A DNA stretch of 64,000 nt from Prunus persica (Eukaryota; Streptophyta; Magnoliopsida; Rosales; Rosaceae): contig NC_034009.1 in NCBI RefSeq assembly GCF_000346465.2, positions 15,478,950 to 15,542,949 of the forward strand, given 5' to 3'. The notes beneath the pieces were generated by a model. It saw only the letters and a list, made by a program, of their open reading frames with translations. It was not told the origin of the DNA and made no database searches. Within the stretch, counting starts at the first letter, position 1; every line of letters begins with the position of its first letter. The translations under genes were made by a program, and so were the position numbers. This document shows positions 18,670 through 30,529 of the stretch, in pieces.

Positions 18670-20240
18670 CTCCCCCTCAAGTTAGAGCAAAGATGTTGCA
18701 CATGCCCAACTTGTCAAGCGAGTTGAGGAAGTTACTGGTAGAAACAGCTTTTGTAAGGACATCGGCTAACTGATACTCAGAACTGATGAATGGGAAGGAA
18801 ACAATCTTCACATCCAACTTCTCTTTAATGAAATTTCGATCAACCTTCATATGCTTTGTATGGTCATGTTGCACCAGGTTATGTGCAATTGCAATCACGG
18901 CCTTACTGTCACAATATAAATCCATAGGTTTCTTAGGTCCAAAGCCAAGATCTCTCAATAATCTCCTCAACCACAGTAACTCACATACGCCACGGGTCAT
19001 CCCACGATACTCAGCCTCAGCACTAGATCGAGACACCACCTTTTGTTTCTTGCTCCTCCAAGTAACAAGCTTACCACCAACAAACGTAAAATACCCAGAC
19101 GTAGAACGCCTATCAGTAGCTGAACCTACCCAATCAGCATCTATATATCCTTCCACATATGTATGACCATACTTGAAAAATATTAACCCCTTGCCAGGAG
19201 TTACTTTGAGATATCTCAAAATACGCGTCACAGCTCCCATATGGTCTTCACTAGTCGAGTGCATAAACTGACTCACTACACTCATTGCATATGTAATGTC
19301 AGGACTTATATGAGCTAAATAAATTAATTTCCCCATAAGCCGTTGATAGCACTCCTTGTCAGTAGGAATTTGATCAGGATATAACCCCAACTTGTGATTC
19401 TATTCACTAGGAGTATCAATTGGTTTACAATCCAACATTCTAGCTTCTGCAAGTAAATCCAAAATATACTTCATTTGAGACAAAAAAAATACCATGCTTA
19501 GATCTGGCAACTTCAATCCCGAGAAAATACTTCAAGTCACCTAATGATTTCATCTCAAACTCAGACTCCAGATATTTCTAGAGACTCTGTATTTCTGTCT
19601 GATCATCTCCAGTTACAATCATATCATCAACAAAAATTATAAAAGCTGTCAATTTACCTTTGCGGCGCTTCAGAAACAAAGTATGATCAGAATTACTTTG
19701 CACATACCCAAATTTCTTCATAGATGTAGCAAATCTTCCAAACCACGCTTTTGGAGATTCCTTCAATCCATACAAGGACTTCTGCAGTCTACATACAACA
19801 CCCTCCTTAGAGGTCACATGAATACTAGGAGGAAGATCCATGTAAATCTCTTCCTGGAGGTCACCATGTAGAAATGCATTTTTGACATCAAACTGCAATA
19901 AGGGCCAATCGTGGTTAGCAGCAAGGGATAAAAGCACACGCACAGTATTGAGCTTTGCCACTGGAGTAAATGTCTCCAGATAATCCACTCCATATGTCTG
20001 AGTATACCCTTTGGCTACCAATCTAGCCATGTAACAATCAAAGGAACCATCAGCCTTATGCTTCAAAGTAAACATCCATCTGTACCCAACAGCTTTCTTC
20101 CCTTGTGGCAAAAGAACTAGATCCCACGTCTTATTCTTGTTTAAGGCATCCATTTCCACATTCATGGCATCCATCCATTTGGGGTTAGATAGAGCATCCT
20201 GCAATTTAATTGGCACACATACACTAGATAATTGACACAA
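18670..20240 (-). pseudogene. Copia-D reverse transcriptase and RNase H
   Basis: The reverse transcriptase part (20240 down to 19578) contains KNKTWDLVLLPQGKKAVGYR, LLQFDVKNAFLHGDL and the catalytic FVDD box (IIFVDDMIVTGDD). The RNase H part (19390 down to 18677) has the block YIDADWVGSATDRRSTSGYF, the glutamate in SSAEAEYRGM and the aspartate in LYCDSKAVIAIA. Stops between 19391 and 19577 separate the two. Near 19490 an A run may account for one frame change. Confidence 0.85.
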
Positions 20241-20757
20241 ATATGATGCTTATGACTTAGATAAATGATGAGTTGTGACATAATGGCTAATGGGATATTT
20301 CAATTTGGCATGTATATTAGGAGTGTACTTTGGGTTTCCCACGAGTAGTTCGTGGGGGTAATTGATAAGTAGACACAAACAAATCATCAGAAATTAACTC
20401 AGTTGACTCAGTATCACGATTGGACTGGGGCAATGGCATGGCAGAGGGGGGTATTGTATCAAACTCGTCTTCGCAGGAAACACACGGAATAGCATCAGTT
20501 GACCCAGGACACCGGTCACACCAATCTGGGCGACCGGTTGTTTCTAGCCAGAGTGTATCCGGATCAGCGTCACACTACCGGTCGCTATCTTCTGGACGAC
20601 CGGTCGTTTCTAGGCAGAGTATATTATCGTCAAGAATCGGGTCACAAGACCAGTCATGCCCATTTGGGCGACCGGTCATTTCTAGGCAGAGTGCTTCCTT
20701 TTCTGCTCCAGACCTGTGCAACCAGTTTCTATCTACTAGGCGACCGGTCATTTTCTC
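20241..20757 (-). repeat. Copia-D integrase-RT linker with ACCGGTC-centred repeats
   Basis: Four imperfect units of about 60-70 bases at 20505-20760 share 'GGGCGACCGGTC' and 'TTTCTAGGCAGAG' (plus-strand reading). The GACCGGTC core is palindromic. The region corresponds to the fast-evolving linker between integrase and reverse transcriptase. The plus-strand open frame at 20420-20770 follows from the repeat and is not a gene. Confidence 0.7.
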
Positions 20758-22210
20758 TCAGAGATCATGATTTGTATCATCCTCACCCACATCTCTAAGT
20801 TCAAGATATTGCAATCCGATACTCTCCAATTTACTCCCCTTCTCCCCTTGAATTAGAGAGGAGGGAGAAACATAATACGGTACCTCTTCATGAAAAGTCA
20901 CATCCAAAGTAACATGCACCTTCTGAGTATGAGGATGATAGCATTTATAACCTTTCTGAGTAGTAGAATAACCAATGAAGACATAGCGGAGAGCGCATGG
21001 ATCCAGTTTACTCCGTTGATGAGAGTAGACATGAAAGTAGGCAACACACCCAAACACCTTCAGAGGCAACTCAGAGACAGAAACCGGAGAAGTATGGGCA
21101 CACAATATATCGAGTGAAGTCTTAAAATCAAGAACTCGACTAGGAGTACGATTAATCATATAGGTTGCGGCCAAAACACCATGGCCTCAAAGATGATGGG
21201 AACAGACATGTCCAATAGAAGGGAGCGGGAAACTTCAAGTAGTGAATAGAGTGAATGGAGTAGTAGTTTGGTGGATAATGCCTTGATTATGAAAAAAATG
21301 GGTCAAGGAGTTATTCACATATTCACCTCCGTTATCAGTCCAAAACACTTTGACTCGATCATGAAACTGAGCAGACACCATGGCACAAAATTCAAGAAGA
21401 ATAGAACCAACATCATGTTTATTCTTCATCAAATACACTCATGTTAGGCGAGTGCAGTCATCAATAAAAGTAACAAACCAACGAAAACCATTAAAAGTCA
21501 CACGAGCAGGTCCCCGTACACCGAATGTACTAAATCAAAAGGTTTTGCAGCTTTACTGTCACTGAAAGGAAACACAGTGCGATGGCTCTTGGCCAAAATA
21601 CATGTCTCACACTTAAAACTGGACTCATCACAAGAGCGGAATAAAGATGGAAACATACGCTTAAGGTAGCCGAACGACGGGTATCCCAAGCGGCAATGCC
21701 AAAACCAAATTTGTTGTTTGTCCTTAACACTGCAACTTTGAACAGTATGAATGACACGATCACGAACTGGTGTAGAAGGGAATGTCAAATAATATAACCC
21801 CCCTATCCGTTTATCATGCCCAATCGTCTCGCAAGTCTTGAGATCCTGAAAAGAGCAATGTGTAGGATAGAAAGTAGCAGAAGCATTAAGTGTATCAAGT
21901 AATCGGCCAACAGACAACAAGTGACAATGGATATTAGGAACGAGTAACGCACGAGACAAGGACAAAGTTGGAGTGAGAGAGATTGTGCCCTCGCCAGTAA
22001 TTGGAGATGGCAAGCCATTAGCACTAGTTATGTATGGGTCACGGGTGTTACTGGACAACTCATCAAAAAAATGTAGCATTATAAATCATATGATCAGAAG
22101 CACCAGTCTCAATTATCCAAGTATTGGAGCCAGTACCTGGAATACAATCTGAACCACATAAATTTCCAGAATCAGCAGCAACAGCACCAACAAAGGAGTT
22201 ATCACCCATG
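20758..22210 (-). pseudogene. Copia-D integrase and protease remnant
   Basis: Minus-strand frames at 21498-22079, 21235-21438 and 20758-21174 contain a pre-integrase zinc-binding block (IWFWHCRLGYPS, CETCILAKSHRT), the core block VFWTDNGGEYVNN and the later block KVFGCVAYFHVYSHQRSKLD. The stretch with the catalytic Glu (normally NGVAERKNR) cannot be found; the frame ends at about 21235 and restarts. Near 22090-22120 the protease site reads WIIETGASDHM, with Glu in place of the catalytic Asp. The element could not transpose by itself. Confidence 0.75.
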
Positions 22211-22465
22211 ACTGCAGTAGAAATTCAATAGATCACGACAGAGTGTACAATGGAACACAATATAGGCAAAAATATAGCATATGCACAAAGACAAGCACGA
22301 ACACAGTAGAGTTATGAACACAGCAAAGTGCACAGCGGAACACAGCAAAGGCGCAAATACTGCAGATGCACGAAGACAGGCACGAACACAGTAGAGTTAT
22401 GAACACAGCAGAGTGCACAGCAGAACACAGTAAAGGCGCAAATACGGCAGATGCACGAAGACATG
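22211..22465. repeat. 85-bp tandem repeat, about three units
   Basis: A unit beginning GCACGAACACAGTAGAGTTA and ending GCAGATGCACGAAGACA starts near 22295 and again near 22380; a diverged unit precedes them from about 22220. The motif GAACACAG(C/T)A is itself repeated within each unit. The cysteine-rich minus-strand frames seen here (22233-22594) come from this repeat. Whether it belongs to the missing 5' part of Copia-D or to other DNA is unclear. Confidence 0.7.
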
Positions 22466-22776
22466 AATGGCATGAACACGACAACACAACTTACAAACCC
22501 AAAGGGGGGCACACACAGCACAGGTAGAGAAAAAATATAGGGCTAGAATACGGGTGGGCACAACACACAGGTCACTAGTTGATATTACATCCATTCATAT
22601 TCTCTCATGTTTCTAAATTTCTCGATTTATGATTTAAAGTACACATTCCATAAAGTATCATGCATGCCTTGTGGCAAGCTGATATAGACACGTCTAGACC
22701 TTCTTGGAAGCACTTTGTGCATGATCTTTAAGTTACTCCAAAAATTATGCACGTACGTGTCCTGCTTCTTTCTATC
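22466..22776. other. 3' flank of the UGT91-like pseudogene, non-coding
   Basis: No open frame or repeat of note. As it lies just downstream (on the minus strand) of the stop codon of the UGT91-like pseudogene, it probably holds that gene's former 3' untranslated region. Confidence 0.4.
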
Positions 22777-23426
22777 TCAAAACAATGGCTTCAACTCCTT
22801 AGCCTTGTCTCTGTAAATCTTCCCCTCCTTCATCTCTATCACCAGCTTTAGCGACTCAGCCACCGAGTTGTTGGAAAACGACCCATCTTTCTCGTCCCTA
22901 GGAATCGAATACCCAATCTTCCTCTCCTTCAAAAGCCTTGCATTCAACCCTTGGTCATTGGACATGGTCAACAACACAAGAGGTCTCCTAAAGTCAATGC
23001 CTCCACCACCGAGCTCCAGCCTGAGTGACTCAGGAACACCCCAACCAAGTCATGACTCAAAATCTTCAACTGCGGATCCCAACTTTTGCAAACCACTCCC
23101 CGCCCTCCTTTCCTCTCTTCAAAACCCTCAGGTAACTTAATCAGTTTGGTTCTCAACACCCAAATAAACGGCAGCTCAGATTGCTCTAACCCTATGGCTC
23201 TTGTAGTAATTTCCTCTTGGCTCGGCATGGCCTCACTTCCGAAACCCATGTACATGACCAAACCTTTCGGTTGCCTGTCCAACCACTTGCTCATTGACCC
23301 TCATTGATCATTCTAGTCATTATTCGTAGTTGGGAGTTCACCAACTGGCAAAACCTTTTTCCAGTGGATATCTTGTAATAAACGCAGCCATTCATGCTCA
23401 AAATCTATGCAACTTCTTACTGCAAT
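22777..23426 (-). pseudogene. UGT91-like UDP-glycosyltransferase pseudogene, interrupted by Tat-B
   Basis: The minus strand encodes the C-terminal half of a family-1 plant glycosyltransferase. Blocks include SKWLDRQPKGLVMYMGFGSE, a PSPG sugar-donor box (SWDPQLKILSHDLVGVFLSH, SGWSSVVEALTLG) and the C-terminal helix (DGSFSNNSVAESLKLVIEMK), in a pattern I associate with UGT91/UGT79-type enzymes that often extend sugar chains on flavonoids or terpenoids. Defects: in-frame stops just upstream of 23294, a one-base loss near 22977 inside the PSPG box (GDLLCC then stop), Asp instead of Ala in the PSPG start, and loss of the whole N-terminal half. The coding sequence is cut at 23426 where the Tat-B LTR starts. 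Confidence 0.85.
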
Positions 23427-24090
23427 TGTGGGAGCAAATATTTTCGTCTCCAATCACAGCGTGCCATGTGGAAAAGAAGATTACCCCTTAAATTAATTAA
23501 TTGAACCAATTATTTGACCAATTAATTAATTGGGATAGTATCTTAATTATAGGATATCATCTTATAATTAATAAAGATAATATCATTAATTCAGATATTA
23601 TGCTAACAAGAGATGTAATCAAGTCCGACTCAACCTCTACGAATTTGGGTAAAGAATAAACTCATCTTAATAAGAGTTTATTCTCTACGAAATCCTAGGC
23701 CTGAAGCTCCTATAAATAGATGACTTCATTCATAATTCAAGGTACATCGAAAAACCTACATCTATACCTACTTCAAAAAACCTACTCCTAATACTTGAGA
23801 AAAATATGCGAAGCTCTCTCCCTCTCCACTCTCTACTCTCCATATTTTCTCCACATAACTCCGGCCGCTTGGTTCATACCATACATACAACTTCGTACCC
23901 TTTCGTTAGCTATTGTTTTCTTACAAACACTTGAACTAACTTAGGCATCGGAGGGCCTTTGGCCAACACCCCCCCTAGTGTGGTCTATTTACTCTGGTCT
24001 TTTTTACAGGAATTGGAAAAGAAAGAGAAGGAAGATCGACGGTTGAAGGATCTAGAAGCGAATATTCTATCGCGAGATTATTTGCACAAA
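23427..24090 (+). repeat. Tat-B 5' LTR
   Basis: Starts TGTGGGAGC and ends around TTTGCACA or TTTGCACAAACA (24088-24092); the exact end is uncertain because there is no 3' LTR. It contains a TATA motif (CCTATAAATAG) near 23710 and a CT-rich stretch near 23815. The end resembles Tat-A's (GCGAATATTCT), as does the primer-binding region that follows (TTTGGGCTTTCATTGAGAGC). Confidence 0.78.
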
Positions 24091-24187
24091 CATTTGGGCT
24101 TTCATTGAGAGCATGAGTTATACTCAACGCGTGCTCACGGAATCCGTTCCTTATATTTTCCAATCCACTGAAGCCTTCCAAACAACC

Positions 24188-26400
24188 ATGGTTGGAAGCA
24201 AGCGCACTAGGAGCAAGACTGCCGTGGTGGCTCAATCCGCGACGGCCCAAAGCCACTCTTCCCACAATCCCGTGATATATATATATATATATGGTGGCAC
24301 CACCACCTCTCGCCATCATGAACCCGTAGTAAACCTTTGCTGCCGGACCACAACAGCCATCTCGTGTGATTGGAACCATAGTGCCACCCACCGGACTTGC
24401 AGCTGGAACCACCGCATCGGCCTCTGCTGTTGTCGTACCATCTCAAGGCCCTATGGCCTGATCTAGCCACCTTCATAGCATTGCCGCCGAGCATGGTGGA
24501 ACCTCCCATCAGGGTGGGCTCACTACCATCGCCGACTTTGGCCCAATCTTGGAACAACTTCAATCACTCCCTCTATTGCCTCGCGTACACCTCTAATGAA
24601 GCCCTAGCCGGTGTGCAATTGGGCTCCACACACGTTTTTCCTCTCGATCCACAAAGTCAAGTAGACCTCAATCTGAGAGTTGACCAACTAACTCAGAGAA
24701 TGGACTACCAAAATAATTTGATGAGGCAGCTCCTCAACCAAATAAACTTGGCTCAAAACCTTGGCCTTGGACAATAGGGCGAAGAGAGAATGATGGACGA
24801 ACACGCCAATAGACAGTTCGATGGGTACCAAGCTAGTCGAGTAGGAGTAAGTAGACAAGGAGATAGACAACCAGTTGATCAGCTTGCCGAGATATCCCAA
24901 GCACTTGCGAGCCACACTCAGAGCAGATGAAGTCACCCATTGAGATTGAGTTTAATGACCAACGTATGCGAAAGGCTGCACCTACAACTTTACTTTAGCG
25001 CCTACTTGGGTCCGCAGGGAAATGTTCAAGAAAGGCTAGGCTCCTAGGGAGGGCGATGTGACAACTATCACAATGAGGATCATGAAGAAAGGCTCTTCGC
25101 TACCCGCTCGCAGAGAAATATTCCCGAAAGGCTAGGCCCCGAGGCGGTCAACCTGATAACCCTCACAATGAGGACCGTGAAGAAAGGCGCTTCGCTGCTC
25201 GTTCTCGAAGACTCAATTCTCATCACCACGTTATAGAAAATCCATCGCAAGCGCAGTCCACCAACACGCCACATAGGCAGCGCAACCGAGAAGATCGGCC
25301 CTTGTGAACCAACGAGGAAGTTTATCAGCATGACCCAAATTGTGAAGGTAATCAACGTGACCGACCAGCCATGTGTGGAAGACTTGAGAAGCTTGTAAGT
25401 AACCGACTTCGAGACTTTAGGATTAGCGAAAATTTCGAAGATGCACTACGTATGGAAGTAGATCGAGCAAACTCCTCACCTTTCACTGCCGAAATTGAGC
25501 AGGCTGCTCCTCCAAAACTATTCTCAACGCCCTCTTTCACAAGCTTCAAAGGGGCTTTTGATCCCGAAAGCCATCCAGGGCCGAAGATGCGTTAATGTGC
25601 AAGGTATTTGCAATGACTTTGTGAGGAGCAGCTCAGAACTAGTTCCATACCCTGCCATCCAAGTCAATCAGCAACTTCAAGGAGCTTGCTTATGTCTTCA
25701 CCAAAGAATAGACTTCTTACCGGACAATCAAGAAGAACCCTGACCACCTGTATAACCAAGAAGCCCGATGAATCCCTTCGAGATTACTTAAAGAGATTCA
25801 AAGCAAAAAAGGCCATCATCGTAGGGTGCAATGATCGAATCGCATCCTCTACATTCAACAAAGCTCTTCCAGCTGAACATGATTTATACTGTGAGCTGAC
25901 TATCACTCCAAGCCAGACTCTGGCAGAGGTCTTCATGACCGTAGAATGCTACGTGCTTTGGGATAAGGATCGAATTGTAACGAAGAAATTCAATGAGCAG
26001 AAAGATCAGCCAACCAAGCGGGCAGACCAAAGAAGCGACAGGCTTGGCAGCAGGGACAAAGACAAACGCAGGTCTTGCCCACAAGGAGACGCTATGACAA
26101 AAGAGAACTACACTAAACGCTACGACAAAAGAGAACTACACTAAGTTCTCCACCCTCATACATCAAATTTTAGCCCAAATGAAGGACAAACCTTGCTTAA
26201 AAAGACCGCCACCCTTGAAAAGAGATCCGGACAAGAGGGATACCAGAAAATATTGTGCCTCCCATGCAACGCACTGGCACAATACGAATAATTGCTTTGC
26301 TTGGAAAGCACACCTCAAAAAACTTATGAGAGAAGGTCACTGCACGGAGTTCAGCGCGAAGTAGACCATCCAACAGATTGAGGACTGCGATACTGCTAAG
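24188..26400 (+). pseudogene. Tat-B gag, heavily broken
   Basis: A start like Tat-A's (MVGSKRTRSK) is at 24188. It is followed by a TA microsatellite at 24272-24291 that encodes Tyr-Ile repeats, then the coiled-coil-like block DLNLRVDQLTQRMDYQNNLM at about 24667. The capsid-like part at 25371-26144 lacks about 35 bases near 25575-25585 compared with Tat-A. The zinc-knuckle variant (CASHATHWHNTNNC) is at about 26254-26300. Several stops and phase changes separate these parts. Confidence 0.72.
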
Positions 26401-27292
26401 GAGCCACCCCCAGAAGGTCATAAGGATTAACACAATCCTAACCGACTCTGAGGAGTCCGGGCTAACTAGCAAAGAAAAGAAGAGAAAGATCAAATAGGTT
26501 ACCATGATCTCTTAGGTCTCCACTAGTCTCCCACTGGCAGAGATGATCCTGTGATTGGCTTCCAAAAGAAAGATCTAATCGGCCTTGATCTACAACACAA
26601 CGACGCCCTTGTCATCATTGCTTAGGCCATGGTTGACTGAATCCATGCAGACGAAGGCAGTGCAGCCAACATCCTACAATTGACAGTCATCTAATAGATA
26701 GGCTTAGAGACAAAGATCAATATACCAACCAAGTCGCTGACTAGCTTCAATGGCTCAAGAATGGTTACCGTGGGCACGATAGATCTCAATGTCTACTCCC
26801 CACCTATAATCAGCTCACAGACGTTCATGGTCATTGATGAAGTCTCACCCTACATGATCAACGCCATCACCACTGCCACATATCAGAAAATTCGCTACCC
26901 AATCCCTCGAGGCGGAGTCGGCCAGATCAACAGTGATCAAGAAATGGCCAGGAAATGCTCAGCTCAAGGGCTGAAGAGAGGCAAGCAAACATAGCTCCTC
27001 TCTGTGAATCAGGCAGATCTAAAGATAGTAGAACAAGCAGATGCGAAAGCAGATCTCGTTCCTGATGGCAGAACATACCGAAAAGGAAGGGGAATAGCTA
27101 CTCCTCAATAGCAATCAAAGAATCAAAACCAAGTCGAGGGAATCCGTCTGGAGGTCTCTCCTGAAGAAGGATGGAAGCTCGAAGTGAACGTCGAGCTAGT
27201 ACCCCTTGATCCTGACAAGCCAGAGAGAAAAGCGTGGATCGGCTCGCTCTTAAGCCAAGAGGAAAGATGTATTTTCATGGTCACCATCCGAC
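26401..27292 (+). pseudogene. Tat-B protease region and linker
   Basis: Remnants of the protease domain can be read in broken phases from about 26540. The active-site stretch has decayed to HADEGSAANILQL in one phase. The later block is open at 26761-26994 and contains IDEVSPYMINAITTATYQKI and GQINSDQEMARKCSAQGLK. The linker lacks the duplication seen in Tat-A. Confidence 0.65.
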
Positions 27293-28440
27293 ATGCCAGA
27301 CATTGATCCCCAGATGATCTGCCATTGCCTACACGTCAACCCAAGTATCAAGTCGCCAGTAGCGCAGAAGAGATGCAACTTCACCCCCAAGCGGGTTGCC
27401 ATCATTGAAGCTGAGATCGACAAGCTTCTAGCAGCCGATTTCATTGAAGAAGTCTCCTATGCAGAATGGTTGGCGAACGTTGTTCTAGTAGCAAAGAAAG
27501 ATAAAGCCCTGTGCAGAGTGTGCATAGACTACACCGACCTCAACAAGGCATGCCCTAAAGACAACTTTCCACTGCCAAGAATTGATCAGCTTGTCTATTC
27601 AACTTTCGACAATCAACTACTAAGCTTCATGGACGCGTCCTCCAGCTACAATCAAATAATGATGCATGAAGACGACAAGGCAAAGACCTCCTTTGTCATC
27701 GAAAGAGGTACATACTGCTACAAAGTCATGCCCTTTAGGCTGAAGAACGCCGGGGCAACCTACCAAAGGCTAGTGAACAAAATTTTCAAGGAGCAAATCG
27801 GAGAGACTATAGAGGTCTACGTAGATGACATGCTAGTCAAAGCTCCCAAGCGAGCAGACCACATCAAGAATCTTGCCGAGGTATGCATCCTACTCCAAAA
27901 ATACAACATGAAGTTGAACCCGAGCAAATGCACATTTGGAGTCTCGTCCGGCCGTTTTCAGGGATACTTAGCCACCCAAAAAGGAATTGAGGCACATTCG
28001 AATCAAATCAAGGCTATACTCAACACGAAGTCACCTACCACAACAAAAGAGATACAAAGTCTAACGGGAAGAGCGGCAGCTGACAACTGATTACTTTCAA
28101 GATCTACTAACAAGTGCAGGCCATTTTTCAAAGGACACAAAGACAAGTGGGATGACGAGTGTGAAGTAGCTTTTCAAAACTTGAAAACCAACCTCACTTT
28201 ACCTCTCCTACTCTCAAAACCGATACCAGGTGAAGGCATGTACATCTACCGGGCCGTGTCCTACTCAGCCGTTAGCTCAGCTCTCATTTGAGAAGAGCTA
28301 GGGGCACAATATCCGGTATTCTACACTTCAAAAGCTTTCCTCAATGCAGAGACTTTCTATCTAAAAATGGAGAATCTCATTTTTTCGCTTGTGGTTTCCG
28401 GAAGAAAACTAAGGCCCTACTATCAAGAGCACCGGATAAT
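27293..28440 (+). pseudogene. Tat-B reverse transcriptase, with decayed first RNase H
   Basis: A 265-codon frame (27293-28090) contains CRVCIDYTDLNKACPKDNFP, the block PFRLKNAGATYQRLVNKIF and the catalytic VYVDDMLVKAP. In the Phe-Gly-Leu block Gly has become Arg. A stop at 28088-28090 ends the frame, and the first RNase H continues with further stops to about 28440. Confidence 0.8.
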
Positions 28441-29261
28441 TGTCATGACAGAATTTCCTTTGAGATCGATCCTCTACAGCCCCGACGCTTCTCACCGACT
28501 CATGAAATGGGCTATCGAACTCAGTTAATACGGCACCCTCTACCGGTCGAAGACTACTATAAAAGCTCAAGGTTTAGCAGATTTTGTTGTAGAGTTTACT
28601 CTGATAGCCTAAGAAGAGAAGTTGGTCACGAAAAGCAAGAAAAAAGAAAACGATACCTCCCCACATATTCAAACTTGCCTAAAAACATGTGGACGGAGCA
28701 TGAAAGCACAAGGGTGCGGGGGCAGACGTCATCATAATCACCCCAGACGGAACTTTGTTGGAACAAGTCATCACACTAGGCTTTTCTCCTTCAAACAACG
28801 AGGCAGAATATGAGGCTTTGCTCGCAAGATTGTGCTTAGCAGAAGAACTGTTGATCAAAAGATTGGCCATCTACTCAGACTCTCAGCTGATCACGAATCA
28901 AGCCTCAGGCCAGTACATGGCAAAACATCTAAGAATGGTCCAGTATCTAAACAAAGTCCAAGGACTTTTGAAAGAATTCCCTACTTTCAATATCCAACAA
29001 GTTCCATGGGCAGAGAACACTCAAGCAGACACATTGGCGAGTCTAGGATCAACGTTGGACGCCCAGTTCAAATGTTCTACCCCGGTTGAACACCTTGATC
29101 GGCCAAGCATCGAAGAAATAGAGCCAATCGACTTAATGCAGATCGATGAAGACCATAGCTGGCAAGACCCCATCATCGACTACTTGGTGAATGAAAATCT
29201 GCCAACGGATAAGTCCGAAGCTAGAAAGGTCCAGCAGAAAGCCGCAAGATACTACATGTAA
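28441..29261 (+). pseudogene. Tat-B second RNase H domain
   Basis: The N-terminal part, with the first acidic residue, lies in a broken phase around 28690-28750. From 28755 a 168-codon frame carries the rest: SNNEAEYEALLARL, IYSDSQLITNQASGQY and VPWAENTQADTLASLGS. It aligns with the Tat-A domain at 12874-13548. Confidence 0.75.
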
Positions 29262-30315
29262 GGCCACAAGCTCATTCGCATATCATACTCCAGCCCTTAT
29301 CTCACTTGCATAAAATACCCTCAAACACTTGTGGTCCACTGCAAAATTCACGACGGCGAGTGTGGCAACCACTCTAGGGGTAGATCACCATGATCCAAGA
29401 CTCCACTGAATATGTCAAAAGATGTGATTGTTGCCAAACGGTACAAACCAGTTCCTAATCTACTTGCCAAAATATACCATCTGCTGAAATATGCCATCTA
29501 CTTAGTAGGGCCCATGGCACCGGCACCTGTCAAGGAAGAAATGATGATCGTCGTTACTGATTACTTTACTAAATGGATCGAGGCCGAAGCTCTATCATCT
29601 ACTAAAGAAGCCGGTGTGGAATGATTTATCTAGAGAAACATTATCTGTTGGTTTGGCTGCCCACAATTATTAGTTACTGACAATGGCTCACAATTCATCG
29701 GCAAGCAGATCACTGCCTTCTTAAAAAAAAATATAGCATCAAGCAGCATCTATCTATCTCGAGATATCCTCAGGGCAACGGCCAAGCCGAGATATCCGAC
29801 AAAAGAATATTGGATGATCTAAAGAAAAGATTTGAAGGTGCCGAAGGAAAATGGATAGATGAGCTCCGTCGAGGTGCTAAAGATCAACTGCTGAAACCCC
29901 GTTTTCCCTCACTAATGGAATTGAAGCGATCATTCCTCCTCATGTCACTGTCCCCTCCATAGGCATTGAAGTGGGCAGTATTGAGCAGAACTCCAAGCAG
30001 ATGAGGCTCAACCTTGACTTACTTGAAGGTGAGCGTGAGAAAGCCATTGTCCGAGTTGCCTCCTATCAATAGCGGTTTAAGTCTTACTACGACAAAAGAG
30101 CCAAAAGCAGACAGTTTCAATCAAGTGACCTTGTGCTAAGAAAGACCTTCATCACTGCACAAAGACAATGTTCCAAAAAGATGAAACCCAATTGGGATGG
30201 CCCTTACGTGATCAGCCGGTCCGGGGGCAGAGGAAGCTATACGCTTGACACTATAGAAGGGAAGGAGATTCCACGAGAATGGAATGCTTGCCACCTCCAA
30301 AGATATTATCCATGA
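29262..30315 (+). pseudogene. Tat-B integrase, broken
   Basis: Blocks of the core can be read: VVTDYFTKWIEAEAL (first Asp, near 29560) and VTDNGSQFIGK (second Asp, near 29675). An A run at 29723-29732 shifts the phase before the Glu-bearing block QGNGQAEISD. A deletion near 29870 removes the stretch after that. The C-terminal block KPNWDGPYVISRSGGRGSYT is open at 30133-30315. Confidence 0.75.
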
Positions 30316-30529
30316 CGCTTCCTCCTACCTGCTCAGTCTCCAGTAGATAACTGAGCACTGCACATTTATGAAGATGAGAAGCAATTGTTGGAAGGTCTGG
30401 TTCCTTTCTTCAGTTATTTCCATTTCGAATAATGTGATGTAATCTCCTGAACATCAATAAAAGTTCAGTTTCTCAGTCCATAATGGCAAAAAAAAAAAAA
30501 AAACACACAGTTGCTCATAAGCAGCCTCC
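30316..30529 (+). other. Tat-B post-pol spacer
   Basis: Non-coding. It contains AATAAA near 30457 and an A tract at 30487-30502. It matches the place of the short spacer after integrase in Tat-A. Confidence 0.4.

Larger units (their letters stand above)
18434..22210 (-). mobile_element. Copia-D: 5'-truncated Copia retrotransposon on the minus strand
   Basis: Read on the minus strand, the order is protease, integrase, reverse transcriptase, RNase H, polypurine tract and LTR, i.e. Copia order. Only the 3' LTR is present; gag and the 5' LTR are missing at the right (22210) end. Tat-A's target sequence TTGAT overlaps the LTR end, so Tat-A inserted at the border of this element. Many stops are present. 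Confidence 0.85.

Noticed and set aside
20420..20770. Plus-strand ORF of 116 codons with repeated GRPV-type blocks
   Set aside because: It lies opposite the Copia-D linker and follows from the ACCGGTC repeats.
22233..22594. Cysteine-rich small proteins on the minus strand
   Set aside because: They are translations of the 85-bp repeat and shift together with it; no signal of a real gene is seen.
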